The translations under genes and the position numbers were made by a program. The notes beneath the pieces are model-generated. The model was not told where the DNA came from, did no database searches, and saw nothing but the letters and a program-made list of their open reading frames with translations. A stretch of 9,506 nt of DNA from Pseudomonadota bacterium (GTDB lineage: Bacteria; Desulfobacterota; WTBG01; JAGOGO01). Shown one piece after another: positions 1 to 6,880 of this stretch. How positions within the stretch are numbered: the first letter of the stretch is position 1; each line of letters begins with the position of its first letter. The DNA lies in assembly GCA_021160085.1 (NCBI GenBank), contig JAGHDE010000140.1:1-9506 (forward strand), given 5' to 3'.

Positions 1-1
1 A

Positions 2-523
2 AAATGGTTCGAAGGATTTTTCAGGCCGGCTGAGGCTGCGGGCCATTTTGTTCTGTTTATTTTATCTTATATTGTATATATCTTTGCGATAGCTTCGTCA
101 GTCCAATTTGTGGAAATGTATGTGCATAAATTTTTTCCCGCGCTTTACAAATCTTTCGGTGTTTTTCTTCCCTTGATAACTACCAACTGTTGTATTCTGT
201 TTGCCTGTTTGACAATTATGAGCAATATTGTTGGGGTAGATAACCCGGCAGATGCCTGGGATTTAGGAAAATCGTTGACCCTTGCTGTTTTCGGTGGAGT
301 TGGTTTTACCATCGCCATTGTTATCATGAGTGGTATTCGCGAAGAACTGGAACTTTGTGATATTCCCAAGCCATTTCAGGGGGCCGCAATCGCGCTGGTC
401 GTGGCCGGTATTCTCTCAATGGCCTTTCTGGGATTCACCGGGGTGGATTCGGGCTTGAAAAAAGCTCTAACCTCAACCCCTCCTGCTGCTCAGGTTGCGA
501 AATATGAAAACACCAATGTTTAA
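2..523 (+). CDS. rnfA: RnfA, membrane subunit of the Rnf complex (5' partial)
   Basis: Integral membrane subunit of the Rnf ferredoxin:NAD+ oxidoreductase, which couples electron transfer to ion pumping across the inner membrane. The frame is open from base 2, so the gene starts left of the window; about 55 N-terminal residues are missing compared with a usual length near 190. The internal GTG at 110 is not the start, because family-conserved sequence (VQFVEM) already precedes and spans it. The RnfA signature FLPLITTNC lies at visible residues 55-63, with C63 the conserved cysteine of this family. It is followed by GIREELE and a final helix ending GFTGV. About four membrane helices are visible. 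The tail after GFTGV is roughly 20 residues longer than in the E. coli protein. NqrE is a homologue, but the adjacent rnfB makes this RnfA. The gap to rnfB is 41 bases. Confidence 0.95.
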   Translation, partial: KWFEGFFRPAEAAGHFVLFILSYIVYIFAIASSVQFVEMYVHKFFPALYKSFGVFLPLITTNCCILFACLTIMSNIVGVDNPADAWDLGKSLTLAVFGGVGFTIAIVIMSGIREELELCDIPKPFQGAAIALVVAGILSMAFLGFTGVDSGLKKALTSTPPAAQVAKYENTNV

Positions 524-553
524 ATAAGTAAAAATATTTACAGATTTTATATT

Positions 554-558
554 GAGAG
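554..558 (+). promoter_or_regulatory. Ribosome binding site of rnfB
   Basis: GAGAG lies 6 bases before the ATG at 565. It is a modest Shine-Dalgarno match, but it supports this start, and the protein begins directly with the N-terminal membrane helix expected for RnfB. Confidence 0.6.
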
Positions 559-564
559 TTTATT

Positions 565-1404
565 ATGATCTACGTGGCGGTAGGCCTTTCCGCCGGGACT
601 TTGGTAGGAATGGCGATTATTTTATCATATGTTCTGGGTTGGGCGAATAAAAGTTTCCATGTTGAAGTGGATTCCCGCGTAGAGGCTTGTATAAATGCGC
701 TTCCTGCTGCTAATTGCGGAGGCTGTGGCTATGTTGGTTGTAGTGAATATGCTGAAGCTGTTGTCGCTGGTGAAGCTCCGGTTAACAAATGTACTGTTGG
801 AGGAGAAAGTGTTGTTGTTGCTCTGGCCGATATTATGGGCGTTGAAGTAGAAGAAAGCTTCCCTTACTTCGCAATCGTACATTGTGCCGCATACTATGAT
901 GATCGTCTCGGGCGGCATGAATATTTAGGAGAACAAACCTGCGCAGCAGCGAATCTGATTGCCGATGTTCAGGGATGTATCTATGGCTGTTTGGGGTTTG
1001 GAGATTGTGTCAGGTCCTGTGACTATGATGCCATTCATATGATTGATGGACTGGCTACGGTAGATTATGAAAAATGTATCGGATGCGGAACTTGTGCCAA
1101 GGCCTGTCCCACGAATATTATAACCATAACGCCTTTCAAAGCGGATCAGATTCTTGCGGTTACTTGTTCAAACAAAGACTTTGGCAAAGATGTAACGTCA
1201 GTCTGCAAGGTTGGTTGTATTGGATGCAAGGCTTGCACCCGCGCCTCTGATATTTTTAAAGTCGAGAATAATCTTTCTGCAATAGATTATGATGCATACT
1301 CGCCCGGCGATCTTGAGAATCTGATAAAAGTTGCGGGAAAATGCAAAAGAAACAGAATTGAATTTGTTGGTAAAAAATCTGAAAAAGATCCTGGAAAAAA
1401 TTAG
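565..1404 (+). CDS. rnfB: RnfB, iron-sulfur subunit of the Rnf complex
   Basis: Electron-input subunit of Rnf, thought to accept electrons from reduced ferredoxin at the cytoplasmic face. Residues 1-25 form an N-terminal membrane anchor. Next comes the RnfB-type 4Fe-4S motif C51-x2-C54-x4-C59-x16-C76, then conserved C107 and C126. A ferredoxin-like module follows: C138-x3-C142-x5-C148-x3-C152 (containing YGCLGFGDC) and C171-x2-C174-x2-C177-x3-C181-P. A third region has C201, C214, C218, C221 and C224, but the position where a fourth ligand would follow (C-x2-C-x2-C-x3-C) is S228. At 279 aa it is longer than enterobacterial RsxB (about 190 aa) and shorter than the long acetogen forms. The C-terminal tail is rich in lysine. 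It follows rnfA directly, the usual end of an rnfCDGEAB operon; no terminator is evident before the next gene. Confidence 0.96.
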   Translation: MIYVAVGLSAGTLVGMAIILSYVLGWANKSFHVEVDSRVEACINALPAANCGGCGYVGCSEYAEAVVAGEAPVNKCTVGGESVVVALADIMGVEVEESFPYFAIVHCAAYYDDRLGRHEYLGEQTCAAANLIADVQGCIYGCLGFGDCVRSCDYDAIHMIDGLATVDYEKCIGCGTCAKACPTNIITITPFKADQILAVTCSNKDFGKDVTSVCKVGCIGCKACTRASDIFKVENNLSAIDYDAYSPGDLENLIKVAGKCKRNRIEFVGKKSEKDPGKN

Positions 1405-1496
1405 CTTAGGCAATTACTACTCTCCGAATCCAATAACATCAATATTACTAAAAAATAGTGGTTGCAATCAGCTGTAAGGTTTTGGAGTTGAAAAAT

Positions 1497-1505
1497 TAAA
1501 GGGGG
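1497..1505 (+). promoter_or_regulatory. Ribosome binding site of the Tat/NusG-II gene
   Basis: An AAAGGGGGA stretch stands 8 bases before the ATG at 1514 and fixes that start, which also places the twin-arginine motif at residues 3-9 as expected. The 109-base gap after rnfB holds no convincing promoter or terminator, so read-through from the rnf operon is likely. Confidence 0.65.
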
Positions 1506-1513
1506 ATATACAA

Positions 1514-2272
1514 ATGTTGTCACGGCGCTCTTTTTTAAAATTATCCGGTTTAACATTAACGGCCATGGGAACCGGTTATGCTGCCGGCAAATTAACCGCA
1601 AACTGGGGACCAGAAAAAAACTTTGCGATTCATGGCTTTTTACCTGAACATCCAGATAGCTTGAAAAGGGCCGTTAGTGTTTTCGCAGAATCAATCCCCG
1701 GAAAAATAAATCTTTTACCACCGCTGATTTACGCCCCTGATAAACTCGCTCGAATAGTTAACGAATCCTTTGGATATGCTAAAACGAGCCTATTTTCTTC
1801 AATTTCGGGGGGGCAGGCCACCTTCCGGATTGGAAAGTTAAAAGAACCGGTTGATTCGGATATATTGATAACGGATAACCTCCATTCTATTTATTCACTT
1901 GAAAAAGATTTTTCTCCTCTCCTTACCGCCTTTAGAAAACAAATTCAGAACAAAAAAGCCGGGTATTTTTTTAGTGCTGAGTATGTTGAACGAAAATTGT
2001 TTGACGCTTTCTTTGATACCGGAAAAAAGTTCGCAGTAATTAAAAACGAGAACAGATTGGTTGATAAAGTTTCTCTAAACAGAAAACCAACCGATATTAA
2101 TCTTAACGGCAGCCGGGGTAATACAATTATCACTGTTGGCGATGGCTCTGCCTTTGTTAAATCTTCTTCATGCAGACATAAATTGTGCGAACATGCTGGC
2201 CAAGCGTTTAGTCCAGGCGACGTCATTGCTTGTGCGCCCAACAAAGTGTTAATTAAAATTGAAGTCGGTTAA
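1514..2272 (+). CDS. Tat-exported protein with C-terminal NusG domain II-like module
   Basis: A 252-aa exported protein of unknown function. Residues 3-9 read SRRSFLK, a textbook twin-arginine (Tat) motif, followed by a hydrophobic stretch and a possible cleavage site near GYAAG (residues 21-25), so it is predicted to be exported folded. Residues about 36-200 match no domain I recognise. The last 50 residues (about 202-252) resemble NusG domain II: a short beta hairpin, then C220-x4-C225 (CRHKLC), a glycine, and IACAPNKVLIKI with C240. That pattern fits the family consensus of a C-x4-C pair followed by a ClPnk-type strand. Small NusG domain II proteins often sit beside rnf or apbE genes in anaerobes (established context, recalled and not searched). 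It lies between rnfB and apbE, with 8 bases to apbE. A role in Rnf assembly or periplasmic redox chemistry is inference. Confidence 0.8.
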   Translation: MLSRRSFLKLSGLTLTAMGTGYAAGKLTANWGPEKNFAIHGFLPEHPDSLKRAVSVFAESIPGKINLLPPLIYAPDKLARIVNESFGYAKTSLFSSISGGQATFRIGKLKEPVDSDILITDNLHSIYSLEKDFSPLLTAFRKQIQNKKAGYFFSAEYVERKLFDAFFDTGKKFAVIKNENRLVDKVSLNRKPTDINLNGSRGNTIITVGDGSAFVKSSSCRHKLCEHAGQAFSPGDVIACAPNKVLIKIEVG

Positions 2273-2280
2273 CGAATTAA

Positions 2281-3279
2281 GTGAAATATAGGTGGTTTTT
2301 ATATACTGTTTTTTTTGTTTTTTTGTTTGCGGTCGGTTTTTTTATTGCCAAGCACCCGGAAAATAAAAACAGGCTGTCGACAATAAAACGCACCCGCCTC
2401 GCGCTTGGTACTGTTGTTGAAATTCAGGTACGAAATTCAGACAAAAAAAATGCCGATAGCGCCATAGATGCTGCTTTTAAAGAAATCGACCGGATAGAGG
2501 AATTATTTTCACCCACTAAAAGTGGTAGCATAACCTGGAAAATAAATCATAGCAGTAATAATGATCTAAAAGTTGATAAAGAGGTTTTTGGCTTGTTACT
2601 GAAATGTGATAAATTTTGGAAAATGACCGGTGGTGCGCTTGATGTGAGTCTGGGAAGTTTAATTGAAGTTTGGGATTTTGATGAAGCGCATCCCGACATC
2701 CCTTTAAAAAGTGATTTAGATGATGCCTTAAACCAGGCTGGCTGGAAAAATCTTGAATTAAAAGAAGAGAATACAATTCATCGCAGAGAAGGTTTGATTT
2801 TGAACTTCGGGGCGGTAGCCAAAGGATATGCGGTTGATAAAGCAGTAGAAATCCTTAGGAAATTCGGTATAAATGACCTGCTTGTCAATGCTGGCGGTGA
2901 GATTCGCGAACTGGGAAATGAATGGATAATCGGCATCCAACATCCAAGAAAAAGAAACGAGTTTATTGAAAAGTTAAATATTAATCATCGTGCAGTTGCA
3001 ACATCCGGAGATTATGAGCAATATTTTGAAAAAAACGGGGAAAGGTTCCATCATATTTTAGATCCAACTTCAGGCTACCCTTCTAAAAGTTGTCAAAGTG
3101 TAACTGTAATCGCAGATGACGCCTTAACGGCTGATGCTTTAGCAACCGGGGTATTTGTGTTGGGGTGGGAAAAAGGGCTTAAACTAATTGATAATATGCC
3201 AAACATCCAAACACTGATTATTGACAGTTCAGGTAAGATTAGACAATCTTCTAACTTTTATCAGTATATCCAGGGATAA
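2281..3279 (+). CDS. apbE: ApbE, FAD:protein FMN transferase (membrane-anchored)
   Basis: Transfers FMN from FAD to a threonine of target flavoproteins on the periplasmic side; in Rnf-bearing bacteria the known targets are RnfG and RnfD. Residues 5-23 form a Phe-rich signal anchor with no lipobox cysteine, so this is not the lipoprotein form. Family motifs in order: GTVVEIQV (43-50), FSP (76-78), DVSLGSL (121-127), LNFGAVAKGYAVDKA (174-188), LVNAGGEIR (201-209), ATSGDYEQYF (240-249), HHILDPTSGYP (257-267), and the metal- and flavin-binding ADDALTADALATG (278-290). At 332 aa the length is normal. The start is GTG with no clear Shine-Dalgarno sequence, only 8 bases after the previous stop; no better start exists before M115, so translational coupling is likely. 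Confidence 0.96.
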   Translation: MKYRWFLYTVFFVFLFAVGFFIAKHPENKNRLSTIKRTRLALGTVVEIQVRNSDKKNADSAIDAAFKEIDRIEELFSPTKSGSITWKINHSSNNDLKVDKEVFGLLLKCDKFWKMTGGALDVSLGSLIEVWDFDEAHPDIPLKSDLDDALNQAGWKNLELKEENTIHRREGLILNFGAVAKGYAVDKAVEILRKFGINDLLVNAGGEIRELGNEWIIGIQHPRKRNEFIEKLNINHRAVATSGDYEQYFEKNGERFHHILDPTSGYPSKSCQSVTVIADDALTADALATGVFVLGWEKGLKLIDNMPNIQTLIIDSSGKIRQSSNFYQYIQG

Positions 3280-3403
3280 AAATCTGCCCATCATCCCCGC
3301 TTCTCATTTAATAACCCAGCTTCGAATCGAGAAACTGATTATTTCAATCCTTGCTCCGTCTCTTTCAAAAAAACCCTCTTATCTAATAGAAAGAAAATCG
3401 GCC

Positions 3404-3421
3404 AAGAGGATTATTCCTCTT
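3404..3421. terminator. Possible bidirectional terminator between converging genes
   Basis: A perfect inverted repeat, AAGAGGA-ttat-TCCTCTT, with a 7-bp stem and 4-base loop, is followed on the + strand by a short T run (3420-3423). It is the best hairpin after apbE, and the TAA stop of the small minus-strand gene lies in its loop. The stem is short, it sits about 125 bases beyond the apbE stop, and there is no real U-tract, so termination is uncertain. Confidence 0.3.
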
Positions 3422-3599
3422 TTCCTCTATCACGATAAAACTTTATCAGAAATTCTCCATCGTTGGGAGAAAGATCAAAACGCATTGTTGCTTCATTAAC
3501 CAATTCTATAACCGGTTTATCGGAATCGACTTTACGATTTTCAGAAATCCATTTAACTGCTTTTCGCAAAGATTCTCCTTCGGGCATAATGTTGGTCAT
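3411..3599 (-). CDS. Small conserved-looking protein of unknown function, 62 aa
   Basis: A 62-residue soluble, charged protein with no signal peptide, membrane segment or cysteine. It is probably helical, with an N-terminal segment LRKAVKWISE (11-20), a central segment VIELVNEATMRFDLSP (30-45) and a C-terminal FLIKFYRDRGKEE. It is judged real because an AAAGGGGGGG ribosome binding site lies 9 bases before its ATG, the composition is protein-like, and the stop is followed closely by a hairpin. I do not recognise a named family, though the sequence reads like small hypothetical proteins of sulfate reducers (impression, not a search). It lies downstream of and co-directional with the efflux operon, and converges on apbE. 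The T-tract upstream of it suggests it may have its own promoter. Confidence 0.75.
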   Translation of the reverse strand: MTNIMPEGESLRKAVKWISENRKVDSDKPVIELVNEATMRFDLSPNDGEFLIKFYRDRGKEE

Positions 3600-3608
3600 G
3601 ATTTAAAT

Positions 3609-3618
3609 CCCCCCCTTT
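3609..3618 (-). promoter_or_regulatory. Strong ribosome binding site of the 62-aa gene
   Basis: On the minus strand AAAGGGGGGG (seven consecutive G) lies 9 bases before the ATG at 3599. The spacer and first flanking base form a perfect palindrome, GATTTAAATC (3600-3609), which could be chance or could modulate access to the start. Confidence 0.6.
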
Positions 3619-3631
3619 AAAATTGTGGTCA

Positions 3632-3662
3632 GTTATAGTTTGTAATTTTTAGCATAAATCAA
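3632..3662 (-). promoter_or_regulatory. Weak promoter candidate for the 62-aa gene
   Basis: On the minus strand TTGATT (3662-3657) and TATAAC (3637-3632) resemble sigma-70 boxes, with 4/6 and 5/6 matches. The 19-base spacer is longer than ideal. It sits just after the T-tract that may end the efflux transcript and about 32 bases before the start codon. AT-rich sequence makes chance matches easy. Confidence 0.25.
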
Positions 3663-3665
3663 ACT

Positions 3666-3711
3666 AAAAAAAAAGAAAAAAAAATCGACTTGGGGCCGAT
3701 GATTTGCCCCC
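3666..3711 (-). terminator. Candidate intrinsic terminator after the RND efflux operon
   Basis: Read on the minus strand, GGGGC (3710-3706) can pair with GCCCC (3696-3692) across a 9-base loop. After 7 bases comes a long T-tract: nine T, one C, nine T (3684-3666). It lies about 30 bases after the permease stop, where a terminator is expected. The offset between stem and T-tract is larger than usual, so efficiency is uncertain. Confidence 0.45.
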
Positions 3712-3742
3712 ACAGGCGCTGTCCTCATCATTCAGGCAGGGT

Positions 3743-6700
3743 TTAAATGTCTCCGTAGATTGTTTTTTCCAGGTATCTCCCCACCGGAACAAGAAGGTGG
3801 TGTTTGACGTCCGCCAGGACAAGATAGATAGACGGGACCAAGAGCAGGGTTATGCCAGTGGCAAAAAGAATACCAAACGCCAAACTGATAGCCATTGGAA
3901 TCAAAAAACGCGCCTGAATAGAGGTTTCAATCATTATCGGCAATAAGCCGAAAAATGTGGTCAAAGAAGTGAGAATAATCGGGCGAAACCTTCGTTGTCC
4001 CGCCTGAATTATCGCCTCCTTTAAATCAGTATCTTTATGCACGTTTCGGTTTACAAAATCGATCAGAAGCAGAGAATCATTAACAACCACCCCAATAAGG
4101 GCAACCATACCAAACAGGCTCATAATGCTAAGGTCATATCCCAAAAAGAGGTGGCCCCAGACTGCCCCTACAATTCCGAACGGAATAGCCGACATCACGA
4201 TAAACGGCTGTAGATAACTTTTAAAGAGAACCGCCAAAAGCGCATAAATTGCAAACAAAGCAAGCGCAAAACCTCTTGCCATACTCTCAACCGATTCCAA
4301 GCGCTCCTCGGATTCCCCTTCCATTCGATAAGAGAATCCCGGGTACTCGCTGCTTAATCTGGAAAGCAAACCGTGGGAAAGTTCTTTTAAAATTTCTTCC
4401 GGATTAGCTTTGCCGGTAGTTGAAGCAGTCACATTGAGAACCCGCTTCTGGTCAGTCCGGTATAGAGTGCTGTAACCCCAACCCGGCTTCACAAAAGCAG
4501 CGCGGAAAAGAGGAATTTCTCCTCCTTCTTTGGTGCGTATTCGCATATCTTCGAGCATACCTCTTTTTTTTCGCTCCTGCTCGGGATAGCGCACCATAAC
4601 CCTGATCTCATGACGTCCACGCTGGAATCGCAGGGCCTCTGCTCCGTAAAAACCAGCCCTGATCTGGCGGGCAAGATCCATTTCCGTTATCCCCAGAGTT
4701 CGCGCTTCTGATGTCAAACGAAATTGCAGTTCTCTTTTTCCCTGATTATAAGTATCGGTTATGTCTTTTACACCGTCATATTCTGCCAGAGCGACCTTGA
4801 TTTCTTCTGCTGCTTGTTTCAATAATGAAAAATCATTATGGGACAACTGGATATTAATATTTGCACCAAAGTGAATGATCTCGGACTTAAACGAAAGCGA
4901 TTCTGCTCCGGGAATTTCCCCGGTCTTTTCCCGCCAGCGGTCGGCAAATTCCTTGGAAGAGATACCCCGTTCATCGCTTTGTTTCAGGTAAACGACAACC
5001 TCGCAAAGATGCCCACCGTCAACAGTTGCTCCACCCCCCGTAATGGTTCCGCCAACAATAGCAAACATATTGCGCAAAATACTGTTTCCGTCATCCCTGC
5101 GGGCGTCATATTCCTTAATCGTTTGGTCAGCCTGCTTGATAAGCAGCTTCTGATATTGGCTGGTCTCTTCCACCGGAGTTCCATAGGGCATTTTCAGACA
5201 GGCAATAATCACATCACTTTCCATATACGGCATAAACCGAAACTTAATAATACCGGAAAAATAAAGACCCAAAGTTATTAGCAATATTCCCAGGCATACA
5301 GCTATGGTAGTAAAGCGATACTCAAGAACTGATCGTAAAAATCGCTGAAAAGGGCCTCTGATAAACCGTTCCAGCCCCTCAGTAAATCTTCGTTGAATAT
5401 CCGTTCCCCGAAGTTTCTGCTTCATCATATTTAAATGCGCGGGCAGTATAAAGAAGGCTTCAACAAGAGAAATCACCAAGATAGGAATCACCACCAGAGG
5501 AATTACCTTGACAAAATTTCCCATCATTCCTTTCACGAAAAGAAGAGGGGTAAACGCCACAACAGTGGTAAGCACGGAAAAGGTTACCGCCCCCAAAACT
5601 TCTCGGGTTCCGTCTATGGCAGCGGGTAACAGAGATTTTCCCATTCTCCGGTGTGTGTAAATGTTTTCTCCCACGATGATTGCATCATCAACCACAATCC
5701 CCAGGGCCATGATGAAGGCGAAAAGAGAAACCATGTTAATGGATACATCCGCAACCGGAAGTAAAAAAAGCGCGCCTATAAATGAAATCGGAATTCCTAA
5801 AGCAACCCAAAAAGCCAGACGCAACTCCAGAAAAAGAGAGAGGATTATAAGCACCAGGGAAAGGCCCAGATAGGCATTCTTTAACAAAAGGTCCATTCTT
5901 GATCGAAGAATTTCTGAACGGTCGAACCAGATAGACAGGTTCACTCCCTCAGGCAAATTAAGATTTTGCTGGTCTACATAGTCGTGAACTATTTTTGATA
6001 TGGTAAGCGGGCGCTGATCCGATACCCGGAAAACATCTACCATGGCCGCAGGAAAACCATCAAATGTTGCAAAAGTGTCAGTCTCTCTAAAAGCGTCTAT
6101 AACGGTAGCTATATCGCCCAATCTGATTTTGGTGCCGTCCGGCTGGGCAACAACGATAATAGAAGCATATTCACGCCCTGTATATTTACGCTCTTTGGTG
6201 CGAAGTGAAATCTCTCCGCCTTCTGCCTTTATCGAACCTGCAGGAACATCAAGAGATGCTTTGCGGATTATATCAGCAACTCCATCAAGGGTCAGAGAGT
6301 AGCAGCGCAGGGTTGCTTCGTCAATCTCGATAGATATTTCATAGGGACGAACAGCATTAACCTCGACCTGGGTAATTTCATCAATACTAAGAAGATCATC
6401 ACGTATCTTATCAGCCCATTCAGCTAAAGCCTTCTCGGAAATGTTGCCATAAACCACCACGGAAAGAACCGAGTGGCGATTGCTGATTTTTGATATGACT
6501 GGCTTCTCCGCATCTTCCGGAAATGTGACGATTTGATCAATTTCAACTTTAACGTCCTGCAGGACCTGGTTGACATCCTCACCTTCCAAAACCTCGGCAA
6601 TAACCGTTCCTCCACCTTCACTGGCAGTAGACCTGATTTTTTCAATGCCTTCTACCGCACTCAGGCTTTCTTCAATTTTAAGAAGGATACCGTCTTCAAC

Positions 6701-6880
6701 CTCTTCCGGACCGGCCCCCGGATAAGGAACCGTGACACTGATCATATCCAGATTGATTTCGGGAAAAATTTCCTGCTTGACCTGAATACCGATCAGAAAC
6801 CCCCCGATAAGAAAAAAGAGCATAAGCAGATTGGCAGCAACGTGGTTTTGCGCCATCCATTCAATCGGGCCTTTACTCAT
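3743..6880 (-). CDS. RND efflux permease, inner-membrane pump subunit
   Basis: Proton-driven permease of a tripartite efflux pump (AcrB/ACR_tran superfamily), 1045 aa, with the usual 12-helix layout and two large periplasmic loops. The ATG at 6880 is chosen over an upstream in-frame start at 6934. It has GGAGAG just before it, starts the typical N terminus (MSKGPIEWMAQNHVAANLLM), and overlaps the adaptor stop by 8 bases (ATGAGTAA). Numbering from that start: helix 1 about 12-32; first loop with FPEI and YPGAGPEEVE; the TM4 relay motif GIVVDDAIIVGENI with D398-D399; a glycine-rich stretch about 610-623; and TM10 GVVVNDSLLLIDF, where AcrB's relay lysine K940 aligns with N934. That substitution appears in other RND branches. 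Neither HAE1-type substrate specificity nor metal export can be decided from sequence. Confidence 0.95.
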   Translation of the reverse strand: MSKGPIEWMAQNHVAANLLMLFFLIGGFLIGIQVKQEIFPEINLDMISVTVPYPGAGPEEVEDGILLKIEESLSAVEGIEKIRSTASEGGGTVIAEVLEGEDVNQVLQDVKVEIDQIVTFPEDAEKPVISKISNRHSVLSVVVYGNISEKALAEWADKIRDDLLSIDEITQVEVNAVRPYEISIEIDEATLRCYSLTLDGVADIIRKASLDVPAGSIKAEGGEISLRTKERKYTGREYASIIVVAQPDGTKIRLGDIATVIDAFRETDTFATFDGFPAAMVDVFRVSDQRPLTISKIVHDYVDQQNLNLPEGVNLSIWFDRSEILRSRMDLLLKNAYLGLSLVLIILSLFLELRLAFWVALGIPISFIGALFLLPVADVSINMVSLFAFIMALGIVVDDAIIVGENIYTHRRMGKSLLPAAIDGTREVLGAVTFSVLTTVVAFTPLLFVKGMMGNFVKVIPLVVIPILVISLVEAFFILPAHLNMMKQKLRGTDIQRRFTEGLERFIRGPFQRFLRSVLEYRFTTIAVCLGILLITLGLYFSGIIKFRFMPYMESDVIIACLKMPYGTPVEETSQYQKLLIKQADQTIKEYDARRDDGNSILRNMFAIVGGTITGGGATVDGGHLCEVVVYLKQSDERGISSKEFADRWREKTGEIPGAESLSFKSEIIHFGANINIQLSHNDFSLLKQAAEEIKVALAEYDGVKDITDTYNQGKRELQFRLTSEARTLGITEMDLARQIRAGFYGAEALRFQRGRHEIRVMVRYPEQERKKRGMLEDMRIRTKEGGEIPLFRAAFVKPGWGYSTLYRTDQKRVLNVTASTTGKANPEEILKELSHGLLSRLSSEYPGFSYRMEGESEERLESVESMARGFALALFAIYALLAVLFKSYLQPFIVMSAIPFGIVGAVWGHLFLGYDLSIMSLFGMVALIGVVVNDSLLLIDFVNRNVHKDTDLKEAIIQAGQRRFRPIILTSLTTFFGLLPIMIETSIQARFLIPMAISLAFGILFATGITLLLVPSIYLVLADVKHHLLVPVGRYLEKTIYGDI

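Noticed and set aside
110..523. A 137-aa gene starting at the GTG at 110
   Set aside because: The frame is open back to base 2, and the upstream residues align with RnfA; the GTG is an internal valine.
2..523. NqrE of a sodium-pumping NADH:quinone oxidoreductase
   Set aside because: RnfA and NqrE are homologous, but the next gene is a ferredoxin-type RnfB, which Nqr lacks, followed by apbE; LITTNC also fits RnfA better than the LITVNC of NqrE.
1405..1513. A separate promoter for the Tat/NusG-II gene
   Set aside because: A TTGCAA box is present, but no acceptable -10 box follows at 16-19 bases.
3221..3499. A + strand ORF of 92 aa across the apbE end and the gap
   Set aside because: It starts inside apbE in another frame, has no ribosome binding site or recognisable family, and lies opposite the better-supported 62-aa gene.
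4838..5281. A 147-aa + strand ORF inside the permease gene
   Set aside because: It is antisense to a clearly conserved RND coding region and its translation has no domain character.
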